The notes beneath the pieces were generated by a model that searched no databases, was not told the origin of the DNA, and worked only from the letters and a program-made list of their open reading frames with translations. DNA of 64,000 nt from Isochrysis galbana (lineage: Eukaryota > Haptophyta > Isochrysidales > Isochrysidaceae). Shown here one piece after another: positions 51,514-63,479 of the stretch (position 1 is its first letter; each line of letters starts with the position of its first letter). Location: NCBI GenBank assembly GCA_018136815.1, contig CM030939.1, forward strand, positions 310,001 through 374,000, read 5' to 3'. A program made the translations under genes and the position numbers.

Positions 51514-51813
51514 TGCATTCTTGGAAAGTCGCTCAGCCAAGCTACTAACACTATTATACTTGTCCGTGCTTGAAGCGGCTGACCACGTGGCCCGTCAGCC
51601 TAGCACGCCCCACATGCAACAGCGGGCTGCGGACGCGTCATGGCGACGTGAAGACGTCGTAACGCCATATTTTCATTACTGTGATGTTGCCACTCTACAG
51701 TTAGAGTCGAGGGAGAAGCGTGGCAAGGAGTCCATCGCCGCCGCTTCGCAGCTCTGGCGAAGCAAAAGCAACTCTTAGTTATAATTAGTAATTAGAGAAT
51801 CCGGCTAGTTCTA
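51514..51813. other. 3' flank of the lumen-protein gene
   Basis: I see no feature; it probably holds the 3' untranslated region. Confidence 0.3.
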
Positions 51814-52600
51814 CTACGCTACGGACGACTCCCACCGTACGCTGCGTGTGCTGCGTTCCGCCAGCGTCCTAGCCCCATGCTCTAACTCCTCTCCCGCTCG
51901 AAGCAGTCCCCGGAGGGCGCAGACGCGACAGTAGGAACGAAGGTCGTTTGCCTTCATTTGGTACCCCTCGTTTCCCAATACGCAATGCGTCGGTACAAAA
52001 AAATCCACCTCAAGCTTGAGGAACTTGAGATTGGGGAATGCGTTCACCACCTCCCTCACGAAGCCTCCTCACACTTGTCTTGAAAGGATCGTCTTCAATG
52101 AGTGCATTGGATGTATACCGCACTCCTCGTGTGTCAGCTTGAACTTCTTTTCGATGTCGTAAAAGCTGTGGTACGGGTCAATGTACCCCTGCTTCTTTTC
52201 GAGCATGAGGTAATGCCTACCGGTCTTATCGATGGCGTAGGGATACGGAAAGTCGTTCGCTCCTACAGGCGATACGAATGCGACGATCTCGTCGACGGCC
52301 TCAAATTCGAACACTTCGATGCCCACGAAGACGTACTTGAGGTCGCCGATGTAGAAGAGCAAAGAGTTCCCTGCTTCATTGAGCTTGTTCACTCTGTCGT
52401 ACCCTCCTGACAATACAGTCAATGGGCAGAGGTGGCTGATGCCAACAAACACGTCCTCGCACACGAACGCGTGATGCGAGGCTTCGCCGTGTACATCGAC
52501 CAAGTGGACCAAGTGCCTACCGTCATCGCGCTGTGCAACGGACGCGACAAAGCCCACGCCGCCATTGTCACGGGTCGCGTACTTTTGGACACCGGGTTCA
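51814..52600 (-). pseudogene. unrecognised protein gene with an in-frame stop
   Basis: Minus-strand frame 52600-52070 (DNGGVGFVASVAQRDDGRHL, then LLFYIGDLKYVFVGIEVFEF and GRHYLMLEKKQGYIDPYHSF) is interrupted by TGA at 52071-52069 and continues in the same frame to 51814 (REVVNAFPNLKFLKLEVDFF, then CRVCALRGLLRAGEELEHGA). Composition on both sides of the stop is protein-like, so a single nonsense change in a formerly longer gene is likely. No start codon or family identified. Codon choice is more balanced than in the GC-rich genes nearby. Confidence 0.45.
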
Positions 52601-53258
52601 GGGGCGAGAATCCTTCGCCAGTGCTCTTCGAACTCGTGTCCCTTTGCCGATCAACTGGGGCTAGGATTGGTGACGACATGTACATCTCATCAAGCCCTGG
52701 GCCATCAGGGGGGAAGGCTAGCGGGGGGTGGGGGTGGAGGGCGTCACGGAAGAAAAATATACGAGGGGATGGGTCTGAAGTCTGAAGAGGGAGTGCCTCC
52801 TTTGGGGTTAAAGTCTTGAAGTGGCTCTTCCTCTACCCGCAAAACATCCTTGGTGCATTCAGCAAGCGCAAGCGCATGCAGAAAAGAAAGAAGCAAGCAT
52901 ATCGAAGCTTTTGCTAGGGCGATTCGAGAGATCTTTCATACGCGGCAAGCACATACAACACGTAATGTGTGCCATCACCACGGCATTGCATGACGGCATT
53001 GCATGACACTTGAATCTGGTGGCAAATGCTTGAGTTCGCACGTTGGCGACGCCAGTCGCTGGGATGCGATGAAGCGTGCAGTAAGCATGACATAGCCGGA
53101 GAACGAGGCGAGCATAGTGCCCACACGGGTTACAAGACCGGCTAAAATCCTCGCGCGCGCCCTACTCCTCCGTCGCCATCTCGCACCCTCCTATATGCTC
53201 ATCGACCACAAGGCTATCGAAAGCTCTCCCGGCCTTGCCTCGCGATCCGTGTGCCAGG
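52601..53258. other. intergenic
   Basis: I see no gene or repeat. GCATTGCATGACG is duplicated at 52983-53008. Confidence 0.3.
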
Positions 53259-54795
53259 TCACGCGGCAAACTCGGGTGTGAGCGCATCCAGCTCCTTCAG
53301 GGTTGTGCTCACCGTCGTTGTCCACGCAGAGAGCCGCTGCTTCATCAACCCAATCTGCTCCTTTCCAAGCACACGCGGCTGAACCCATGTCACACGCACA
53401 GTCTGGTCGACCTGTGGCAGTCATCCGGAGAAGGAGTGGGAAGGTGAATTTTGGGCACCCTGTGCCAACCCCGCCATTGCAGCGACCTTCCCGCATTATC
53501 ATGCTAACTAGCATTGCACCTGGTCGATGACTCCCCGGATGAGGCCGAGAGAAAGGCCGCGCATCAGCAGCATCTCCACTTGCTCGACTGGCAGCTTGGA
53601 AGCGGTGGCGATGTGTGAGAACGTCACCGTGCGGTCAGCATTAGGCCCGATGCGGTGGAAGAGCGTCTCCGTCAGACACATGAGTGTGATCTTCTCCTTG
53701 AGAAAGTTGGTGTTGGAGAGGAGTGCCGGCTGCTGTTCCAGCTTCGCGTGGTGCTGCGCCACCAGCGCCTCGTATCTGCGCGTGGCGGGCGTGTTGGTGC
53801 GGGGGTGGGCGTGGAGGCTGAATTGAAGGTGGGGCTCGGAGGCCTATGACGCAAGCATACAAGCTGTGCGTGCGGAGCTTTCTCACTGGTCAATGTCTCC
53901 GGCATTGAAGGCGCGGAGCAGGTGCGCCAGCCATGCAAAGTGGGTCGTCTCCAGCGTGGCGACGACCGGGTGCTCGAGTAACTCGCCAAAGTTGTAAAGG
54001 CCCTCCCCTACAAGCGCCGCGATGCCCAGGTCGAAGCTGATCTCGAGCGCCTCCTCAGGCGCCATCTCGCTCAGCGGCGCATAAGCGAGCAGCAAAAGTG
54101 CTGCGCGGTAAAACTCTGAAGCAGGTCCCTTGATCTTAAAGTAGGCCGAGCGCGCGCGGTAGAAGGCGGCCTGCGAGCGGGTAAGTAAGTCACCGGCTTA
54201 CCAGACGGCTGAAGGCGGAGCGTGGCTCTCTTCTCGCCACTCAATTACGCTGACCTCGCTTGCTTCCCCCTATTCCAGCCCAATCAATCCTCCCAGGCTC
54301 CCACTGGCATTCTCTCTGCGTCGGCCTCACCTGCACTTCAGCCACGACTCCGGCCGCGCCCTCAATACTCGCGGCCGCCTCGTCGATCTTCTCCTTGCTC
54401 TTCTCGACCTGCCCAAACTTGAGGAGCATCCTCGCGAGCTCGCACAGCACGTACGCGTGCGGCTCCGCGTCTGTCGCGAGGTCTTGCGCTGCTGCCTCGG
54501 CGAATGCGACGGCTGCCTCGCGGTCTTCATACGCACACGCAACGGCCACCTGAATCCGCGCCAGTTCGAGCCTGTTCAGCTTGTGCTTGAAGTCTGAGAT
54601 GAAAGAGTGGTAGAGCTGTACGAGGTGGGGTGCTGCCTCTGGAAGCGAGTAGAGCTGAGCGAGGGAGAGAGTGAGCTGGTGCCAGAGCTTGCGCTTGTAG
54701 AGGTCCTCCATCTCCGAGAGGAGAGGAGCGAGAGGAGGGCACGCCTCGCCCGTGCGGTGGAGGTAGTCGAGGATGGCCTGCGACTTGGCGTCCAT
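53259..54795 (-). CDS. RPN9: 26S proteasome lid subunit RPN9 (PSMD13)
   Basis: Four exons: 54795-54331, 54170-53887, 53775-53520 and 53411-53259; 385 residues, against about 376 in human PSMD13. The N-terminal helical repeats include LYKRKLWHQLTLSLAQLYSL and FISDFKHKLNRLELARIQVA. The PCI region includes SFDLGIAALVGEGLYNFGEL, ITLMCLTETLFHRIGPNADR, TVTFSHIATASKLPVEQVEM and LIRGVIDQ, and ends VTWVQPRVLG. RPN9 is a structural PCI subunit of the 19S regulatory lid that helps position the deubiquitinase RPN11. Intron phases are 0, 2 and 0, and the PCI domain is continuous across the joins. Upstream on this strand is a long CT tract. Function is safe from the whole-length match. Confidence 0.92.
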
Positions 54796-55763
<968 letters not shown>

Positions 55764-56640
55764 TAGCCCGGTCACTCACTATGGGGGTGCGGAGGGCACT
55801 AGCTGCAATGGGTGAATGACGGGCTAAATAAGCTCCCTATAGGTTCCGGTAGGATGGATCAGCAATAAAAAGTGGGGGTTGTCCGGCGAAATTTTCGAAA
55901 AATACCGAATTTCAGGCCTTCGAAGACGGTGCGCGAAATACAGTCGGGCCCCCCTCCGGTATATTTTTAGTGAGGCCGTTCATGCAAGGCACAAATATAG
56001 TAAGACGGGGAAATTTCTGTCGCCAGCCCACTAGGTCTACCAGGCTTGGAACCATATCAAGCAATGCCGCCCTAGCACTCACGCCAATCGCCCCACATCG
56101 CGTCGAAATTGGCCGTGTGTGGGCCGACAACAACGCCAACGTTACCCGGCCGAACGAGCCGGAGTGCCCAACTTTCGAACACGACCGGGCGCGCTGCCGG
56201 CGCTTTCACGTTCAACCACTCGGACAGAATGGCTCACTAGGCATCACATCAAGAAGTGCCGCCCTAGCAGTCACGCCAATCGCCCCAGCCGCCCGCGAGC
56301 ATCGCGTTGAAGTTCGCCGTGAGTGGGACGACAACAACGTTAAGTCTACGGGCCGAACGAGCCGGAGTGCCCAACTTTCGAACACGACCGGGCGCGCTGC
56401 CGGCGCTTTCACGTTCTACCATTTGGACAGAATGGCTCGCCAGGCATCATAACAAGATATGCCGCCCTAGCAGTCACGCCAGTCGCCCTAGCGCCCTAGC
56501 CGCCCGCGCGCATCGCGTTAAGGTTCGCCGTGAGTGGGACGACAACAACGCCAACGTTACCCGGCCGAACGAGCCGGAGTGTCCAACTTCCGAACACGAC
56601 CGGGCGCGCTGCCGGCGCTTTCACGTTCACTCACACAAGT
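55764..56640 (-). mobile_element. inverted copy of the satellite-carrying TIR transposon, far end missing
   Basis: It starts with the terminus TAGCCCGGTCACTCACT (55764-55780) and the reversed right arm (to about 56000), then carries three diverged satellite units with GCGCTGCCGGCGCTTTCACG at about 56190, 56395 and 56610. No second terminus is found, so the copy is truncated near 56640. Confidence 0.75.
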
Positions 56641-57352
56641 AAATATCACCTAAGAGGCCCGCCAAGCCCCAGCCCAATACACTAGGGCTCATGTAGTGCA
56701 CAAGGCCCGACCCCCCAACACCGAAGACGAAGGACAAAGCAATGAGGAATGAGGGGGGGAGTTGAGAGTTGAGGGTTGAGGGGTGTGGGTAAGTGGGTAA
56801 GGAGGAGGGCGCTGGAGCTAGTAGCAGCCTGGTATAATGTGCGGTAGCTAGTAGCGGAAAGAATCAAGATATTGCTATGTTATACTGAGATTGCTATCGA
56901 AATATGAATTTTGAATGAGTTTTTATAAGCGAAATATTTGCGAAATTTGGGGGTGCGAGCACGAAATATTTGCGAAATAAAAAACGAAATTTGGGCGGGG
57001 CCGAACGAAACGAAATTCTGGCCTGGCCCTACACATGTAGGCTTGCCACATGCCACATGCCACATGTTTCACCGGCCGCGGTGCCGCGGTGGAGTGGCAC
57101 GATGGCTCCTACACTAGCGCCACGTTCCACGTTGTAGCAGAAGTCGTGCGCACTTGCCGTAGGCCTCGAATGTATTTGAAATGTACTTGTACTTGTCCGG
57201 AGGCCAAATACATATGTATTTGGCCTCTGGCCAAATACGGTAAGTACGTATTTCCCATCTAGGGCCATCACCCTCCGCCTCCGCCTCCGCGGACCCGCGT
57301 TGGCCTGCACCGTATTTCCCATCTAGGCACGCAATCCTCCAGCATTCGAGTG

Positions 57353-57461
57353 CTGGGACACCGTGTTGTCGAGCACCAGTCCTCAGTGGTAGGTAGCTGC
57401 GGCGTACCCCTCTCGAGAGGGCGAGTCGCAGTGTCGCGGGTTCGAGTCCGGACTTCCCCAA
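57353..57461 (+). repeat. tRNA-like sequence, possible SINE or tRNA relic
   Basis: CCTCAGTGGTAGGTAGCTGC resembles a tRNA D-arm (A box), and GCGGGTTCGAGTCCGG resembles the T-arm (B box), followed by ACTTCCCC. The T-stem has two mismatches and the middle is too long for a normal anticodon arm (with CCCTCTCGAGAGGG palindrome), so it is not a working tRNA gene. Confidence 0.35.
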
Positions 57462-57502
57462 CAATGCACCAATTGCTGGGGATGTTCGTGTTTCGTGTTC
57501 CC

Positions 57503-57537
57503 ATGACCATGACCATGACCATGACCATGACCATGAC
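57503..57537. repeat. (CATGAC)n microsatellite
   Basis: CATGAC is repeated about six times. Confidence 0.95.
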
Positions 57538-57653
57538 TCAAGACATACCTTTTTGCTGCAGTTTACGTGATTTGGACGCCATTTTCCATTTTGCGAGGTC
57601 GGATTTAACCGTACGCGCGCCCCCCCCCCCCCGCCTTTTCAAGGTAGGGTCGG

Positions 57654-58496
57654 CCAACTATCAGTAAAACTGATAGGGTCATGGGGGCCCCGTGCCCCCC
57701 CCCCTCCATCGCAGACACCCCCTGGGTGGGCCTGCACACTCAACCTCAGGCAGGGGCTGAGCTGACATCACACTGGCACAGACCCTCGCCGAGCGCGCAT
57801 CGCGCGCCGCACGCATTCGCCTGCACTGGCCCCTGCTCGTACTGACCCCCCCCTCCACCACTGAGCCACAGACCACCTGAGCCGCCAGGAGGGCACCCAG
57901 GACCAGCGAGGCCAGCGAGGGAGAGGCAGGAGAGGCCAGGGGCCCAGCCCCAGCCTCCACTGCCCCCTGAGCTGGCCCAGCTGGCCCTCTGGGGGGGCCC
58001 GAGGGTCCCCTCAGAGGGGTGCCATGGCGCGCGCAGGCATCGCACGCCCGTAGGAGAACGAAGAGAACCGCGAGAAAAGAACGACAAAAAAACGACGCGA
58101 TCTGACCCAAGAAAAGGTAAGACTCACGCCTGTTTACGGTATGTTTACAAGCCGACACCCCGAGCGACACACGAATGCCGCGAAGACGCGGAGATACTTG
58201 AAAAAGACGCGAGGAGAGGGGGCCGAGACCTCCCAGGGGCACGAAGTGTCACATGCAACAGGCGTTTACGTTTGTTTTGCCACAGGAACACCACACCAGC
58301 AGGTCTGCCCCAGCCCACCCCCTGCACTTGGCCCGTTGTAGTGCACGCGGGCCCCCCCCCGATACCAAAAACAAAGGAATGAAGGGGGTGGTGTAAGGGA
58401 GTGAGTAAACTGGGGTATAGGCGATGTCGTGAGTGAGTACCGTGAGTACGTGGACTGTATAGCTAGCGTGAGTAGCCCGAATCTTCAGAAGTTTTA
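57654..58496 (+). mobile_element. 0.84-kb hairpin-headed retroelement with 15-bp target duplication
   Basis: TCAAGGTAGGGTCGG at 57639-57653 is repeated at 58497-58511. The insert begins CCAACTATCAG with the hairpin CTATCAGTAAAACTGATAG (57658-57676), then GGTC and ATGGGGGCC. It has the shared GC-rich body, a GGTAAGACTCACGCCTGTTT block at about 58117 (as at 27481), and a tail ending GTAGCCCGAATCTTCAGAAG. It is an apparently complete copy, head to tail. Confidence 0.88.
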
Positions 58497-58591
58497 TCAA
58501 GGTAGGGTCGGAGTCATTTCTACGCGCCCCTGCGCCATTTCAAAATCGCTTACGCGCAGCCACAGCCGGAAATTATTTAAAGCGCGTACTT

Positions 58592-58973
58592 TCCACCAAG
58601 CTAGGGATCGTCCACGCTGTCGAGGGGATCAAGGAGTAAGACAACCTTAGCAATTGAAGCTTTGGCACGCCACTCAAAATTGATGCCGGGGACATTAGGA
58701 ACCAGACCTAACTAACACAAACAAGACGAAGACGGACAGACACACACAACACTATCGACAAACTCGGAAGGCCTGCCCGAGCCCCACACTCCGAACCAGG
58801 CCCCAGGTAGTGTACCGAGGCCGGACCCCGGAAACCGAAGAAAAAGGAAAGAAGGGGGGCAGGGAAAGAGGTGGAGGGAGGGAAGTTAAGGGCGATGTAG
58901 ATAGCGAAGGCACAGGTGTGACCCATAGCTAGTAGGCGAGTAGCCCCGAATCTTCAGAAAGATTTTTTTTTTA
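58592..58973 (+). mobile_element. 5'-truncated retroposon with 13-bp target duplication
   Basis: AAAGCGCGTACTT at 58579-58591 is repeated at 58974-58986. The 382-bp insert ends GTAGCCCCGAATCTTCAGAA and a T run. Its last 210 bp match 20588-20812 (reversed) and 3275-3500. Confidence 0.85.
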
Positions 58974-58986
58974 AAAGCGCGTACTT

Positions 58987-60731
58987 GTACTGTATTGTCT
59001 GTCGTGGTTCACTGCACAGCGCAAGCGTTCGTCCAGTAGGAATTCCAACTTTACAAGAATATCGCCCCCTCCTCGCCCCTCATCCCGCCGGCGCTAAAAG
59101 GGGAAGTGGGGGGGGGGGTGATTAGGCTGCCTCCTCCCTCCCCTCTCCGCCTCTCTCCGCCTCTCCCTCCCTCCCTCTCTTCTTTCTCTCTCTCTCTCTC
59201 TCTCTTCTCTCCCTCTTCTTCTTCCTCCCTCTCGCCCCCTCCCCTCCCCCCTTCTTCTCTCTCGGCGTTCTCTCTCTCTGCTGCCGCCTGCTGCGGATCC
59301 TCTTCTTCTCCCTCCTCTCTTCTTCTCTCCGTCTCCTCGTATTCATACGGATTACCCTGCTCACATACCTTTGTTTCTCCCTGGTTGGTTGACCACAAAA
59401 CTCAAAATCACACATGATCTCTACCCTTGTTAACAAAATATTCGGGCATGGTTTCAGATATGTAAGCCGACCACGCCTTGCCCTCTCTCTCTTCCCCCCC
59501 CCAACCAGACAATTTTGTGGCTGGATTCTCTCTCCTCTCTGCCTCCCCCTCTCTCCTCGTCTCGCCAGCAGCAGCCCCCACATCATGCTCCCCTTTCCCT
59601 CTCCCCCACACGGCCCCCTTTCTTTATCTACTCAGCCGCCACTTCCCTCTCCCCATAGGCGGCATCTCACGGACAGAGCTGGACCCCGTGGACTTTCCCC
59701 ATCCTCTTTTCTTTCTCTACAGGCTATTCACAACTATCTACAAGGGGATTCAGCCAGAGCCCACTTGGCGCTCCTCTCACAGCCTCTCTCCCCACTCATT
59801 CTCTTCCGCATGGAGGCGCCCTTCGGCTTATCGAGCATCTACGCGCCGGCGAGGAGTTCCATCATGGCGTGTGCGGTGCGCTCAGCCCCGCGATGGCCGT
59901 GAACTGCACCCATGTCCTCCGCCCCCCTTCCCCACACACTCACCCCCGCAAGCCTGAGAGAGAGAGGGAGGGAGGGAGAGGGAGAGAGGGAGTGAGGGAG
60001 GGAGGGAGGGAGGGAGGGAGAGGGAGAGGGAGAGGGAAAGGGAGAGTAAGCGGGAGAGGGAGAGGGAGAGGCAGAGGCAGAGGGAGAGGGAGAGGGAGAG
60101 GGAGAGGGAGAGGGAGAGGAGAGATGAGAGAGGCCTGGGGGCGGGAAGGAGGGGGGCAGGGTCAGGGGGACGGCGGGGGATCGTGCGTGTGGGGAGTAGG
60201 TGAGCAGGGGAGGCCACTGAGCCCGTTGAAGCTGGACTCCCTCCCTCTTTCTCCGTTTCCCGCCTCACTCTCCCTCTCCCTCCCTTCCCCCCTCCCCCCT
60301 CCTTCCCTCTTTCCCTCCCTTCCTCGCTCCCTCGCTTGCTCGCTCCCTCCATCCCGTCCCCCACCTCAACCCACTCCGCCCCGCACCGCCCTGCCCCGCA
60401 CCGCACCGCACCGCCAAACCCACCAATGCACCCAGCCACCCCTGCCGCTCTCCCCTCCGCCCCGCGCTCCGCGCGCCTCTTTCACCTCTCTAGCTCGTCT
60501 TGCCTTGCCTTCAAGGGGGGCGGGGCTATGCATCTGAGTCTTAGCCCTCCCTCTTATTCTCGTTCTGATTGCCATGTCTTTTTTACTCGCATCATGGTAA
60601 CCCAATCTTCTACCTTGTTTCCTCTGACCAACCTTTCACGTATCCGTCGCCTCGGACCCCTTGTCCCCCGCCTGCCCTGTCCCCTGGCCTTCCTTGCCCT
60701 CCACCCTTTCCCGTCTCCTTCCCTCTCCGCA
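58987..60731. other. low-complexity region upstream of the carrier gene, possible exons
   Basis: 59105-59700 and 60230-60720 are pyrimidine-rich; 59950-60122 is GGGAGA microsatellite. Between them, 59820-59925 in one frame reads ALRLIEHLRAGEEFHHGVCG, then ALSPAMAVNCTHVLR, which looks like an exon, and 59415-59462 (MISTLVNKIFGHGFRY) could be another. I cannot join them into a gene. Confidence 0.3.
59950..60122. repeat. (GGGAGA)n purine microsatellite
   Basis: About 170 bp of GGGAGA/GGGA repeats lies on the plus strand. Confidence 0.95.
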
Positions 60732-62200
60732 ATGCAGCCTGCCGAGCAGACCAAGGAACCACTTTCCGAGACGCTCAAGAAGGCGGGCAAGAAGGCGCTC
60801 GGCGGCGGCGTTGCTGGGGCCGCCGCCATGGTCGCCCAGGTTGGAGCGCTCATGTGAGACCCCACACTCGCTGAGCCCAAGTGTGGCACTTGATTGGATG
60901 CTTGTCCTCTCCCTATCGCTCCCCTCTCATGCTCGCTTTCGCTTTATTCTCGCATGCTAGCCGCCCACCTCACCGTGTGCACTTTGACCACCTCACCCAC
61001 CCACCACAACCTGCACGGACTCTCCCTCACCAGGTGGATGCGCACGACGGTTAACTTCCAGTACCGCTATGGCATGAGCACGGGCGAGGCGCTCCGCCAC
61101 CTCTATAAGGAGGGCGGTATCCGCCGCTTCTACCGTGGTGTCGGACCGGCCCTTTTCCAGGTGCGCGCGCCGCTCCCTGTGCTTGGTAGACGACGCCCCG
61201 CTCGACCGTTAGCCCATTGCGTGCAATTTTAATCGATTCCGGGCGCCTTACACAGGGCCCGCTCTCGCGTTTCGGCGATACCGCGTCGAACGCGGGCATG
61301 CTGGCGCTGCTTGACTCTTTCGATGAGACGCGCAACCTCCCGACGGCCGTCAAGTCCGTTGCCTCGTCCGCCTCGGCGGCCAGCTTCCGCATCTTCCTCA
61401 TGCCCATCGACGCTGCCAAGACCATTCTGCAGGTGCGCTGGTGTGGCGAACGTCATTTTGCACACGCCATGCAATTGGATGGACGGTCTGTGGATGCGGC
61501 ACAACAATATAAGATCATCTCACACTCGGCAACCCGTGGATGCCAACCTGAGCGATGTCGACTCACCTAGAGCCACCAGCTTGTCCCGTAGGTCGAGGGT
61601 GCCGATGGCCTCACCAAGTTGGCGGCCAAGGTTCGGCAGGGCGGCCCGCTCGTGCTGTGGCATGGTTCCATTGGCGCAATGACGGCGACCTTTGTGGGCC
61701 ACTATCCCTGGTTCTACACCTACAATTTCTTGAATGCGCACGTGCCACAGTACGACCGCAAGACGGAGTTGCCCATGTATCTCGCTCGCAATGCCCTACT
61801 CGGTGAGTGCACGGCCAGCGCCCGCACTGAGATCGTAGAGAAGCGCGCCCCCTGAAAGGGTCTGACGCTTTGCGTCGCTTTGTGACCCACCGCGCGAGTG
61901 TCCCATGTAGGTTTCTGTTCATCGGCCGTCTCGGATACTTGCTCCAACTCCGTCCGCGTCATCAAGACGACGACGCAGACCTCGACGACTCCTATCGGGT
62001 ACGGCGAGGCCCTTCGTATGGTCATCGCCAAGGACGGCATCTCCGGCCTCCTCTTCCGTGGTCTCATGACCAAGATCATCTCAAACGGCTGCCAGGGTCT
62101 AATGTTCTCCGTTCTTTGGCGGCTCGGCCAAGATGCGATCGAGGCGCGCCAGAAGAAAAACGAAGCGGAGGCCAAGCTCACCGCCGAGGCTTCCAAGTGA
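60732..62200 (+). CDS. mitochondrial carrier family protein
   Basis: Five exons: 60732-60853, 61034-61160, 61256-61432, 61592-61802 and 61911-62200; 308 residues, the normal size. The second of three repeats has the carrier signature [10 protein letters not shown] (P-x-D-x-x-K). The first and third repeats show degenerate signatures ([24 protein letters not shown]) and the G-[IL]-x-x-[FL]-x-[RK]-G ends ([22 protein letters not shown]). Each repeat gives two membrane helices, six in all, in the inner mitochondrial membrane or another organelle. The weak first and third signatures suggest an atypical carrier; the substrate cannot be told. The C-terminus is a charged helix ([16 protein letters not shown]). 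Intron phases are 2, 0, 0 and 1. A pyrimidine tract precedes the start. Confidence 0.88.
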
Positions 62201-62860
62201 GAGAGCTGCGCGTGATCATGCCAGCGCTGGTACAAAGGCGCAAGCCGGGGGCGCAGCGGAGCAGGCAGGCGGCATGCGTATTGCGTCTCCTCGCCACAAG
62301 AGGTGAGGAGACGGGACTAGTCCTTGCCCATTGTGCGGGGATTCTAGCGGGTGGGGGGGGAGGGGGAAGGCCAGGCGGGCGCCTTGTATAAGGGACCTTC
62401 CTCGGTGTGCACCCCCTCACGCGATCAGAGGTGGCAGCGAGGATTGATCATTCCGAACTCGGCGTGTGGAGCCGTCGGGCCACACGGCTGGCGTCGCACT
62501 GCAACGGTGCTCCTTTGACGTTCACATTCCACCTTGACCTCAGTGTCATGGTGCGGCTTAGCGGAAACCTCTTTGGGCTTGGGCTGTCCATGCATGGCCA
62601 CGACTTGGGTGCAGCGATGCCATTGAATCGCCGAAGTCCTCGTGGGTTCAATAGGTCGCGTTGTGCTCAGGGGGAAGGGGGAGGCGACACACATGCAAGC
62701 TAGCTATGCCACGCCGATGGCATCCCGCACACGTTTCAAAAGCTCAATAAATCCAATTGGCGATCAGCAAAAGCGAAAAAAAGAGAAAAAAGGCGATGAG
62801 ACGCTAGAAGTTAAAAGGATTCAACTTCAAGCTTATACCTGGGCTCGCCCGGGACTTACA
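62201..62860. other. 3' flank of the carrier gene
   Basis: I see no gene; an A-rich patch lies at 62765-62800. Confidence 0.35.
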
Positions 62861-63060
62861 ACCTACTTTTATAAGTGGTAAGTGGGGGTCAACTAAGTTT
62901 ATACTTGGTTCACCCATGGGGGGGCACGAGCCCCCCCCCCCCCCCCTCCACTCCTCCCCTGCTGCGGGGGAGGAACCAACCCCAGCCCACCCTCCCGGGA
63001 TGCCTTATGGCTTGCCAGCAGCACGCACTGCTGCCCTGCTGTTGACCCACGCCTCTCCCC
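62861..63060 (+). mobile_element. 5' parts of two hairpin-headed retroelements in tandem
   Basis: AACCTACTTTTATAAGTGG (about 62861) with GTGGGGGTC is followed at once by a second head, AACTAAGTTTATACTTGGTT (62891-62910), CACCC and ATGGGGGGGC, then 140 bp of the body seen at 27019. The first is cut right after its head, perhaps by insertion of the second. Confidence 0.55.
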
Positions 63061-63479
63061 GCGCGGCCCAATTTCTTTTTTGAGGCGAAACCACCTAAAT
63101 TTTGGTCAAAAAATTTGATTCTACTAGACTACCCAAATTTCGAGAAAAATTTGACAAAACTTACGGACTTGCCGAGTCCATGGTCCATGGTCCATGGTTC
63201 GTGCAGCTGTGCAGCCGGTTCACGCTAGATAGCGATTAAACAAAGTTGGGCTCCCCCCCCCCCGGCGCGCGCTCGCCCCCTGTGAGGAGTTGTCCGAGGA
63301 CGAGACGGAGCTGGCTGCGATGTCGTACGTCGTACAGCAAGTTAGTTGGGGGCGCTGTGGCGCTGTACGCTGTGCGCTGTGCGAGAAGCGGCGTCCGCTC
63401 TGCGAATCGCAAGCTTCTAAAATTAGAGAAATCTAGAAGTAGAGTTCTCTCCTTCCTGTTCATCGAACCGGTCGACGAG
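63061..63479. other. spacer
   Basis: AAATTTTGG/CAAATTT inverted words at 63095-63160 and a TCCATGG triplication near 63178-63198. No gene. Confidence 0.3.

Larger units (their letters stand above)
56641..57638. other. repeat-rich spacer
   Basis: 56690-56860 resembles a degenerate retroposon tail. 56935-57015 holds AT-rich CGAAATATTTGCGAAAT repeats. CCGTATTTCCCATCTAGG occurs near 57246 and 57311. A tRNA-like stretch and a CATGAC microsatellite follow. No protein gene. Confidence 0.45.

Noticed and set aside
55764-55790. CACTA-type transposon end (CACTATGGGGGTGC)
   Set aside because: All copies share the further outer bases TAGCCCGGT, and the intact copy shows the boundary at TAGCCC with a 7-bp duplication, not a 3-bp one.
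59869-60537. 222-codon frame rich in Arg/Gly
   Set aside because: It is the product of the GGGAGA microsatellite.
60336-60731. N-terminal extension of the mitochondrial carrier
   Set aside because: It is Pro/Leu-rich translation of the pyrimidine leader; the carrier domain begins soon after the ATG at 60732.
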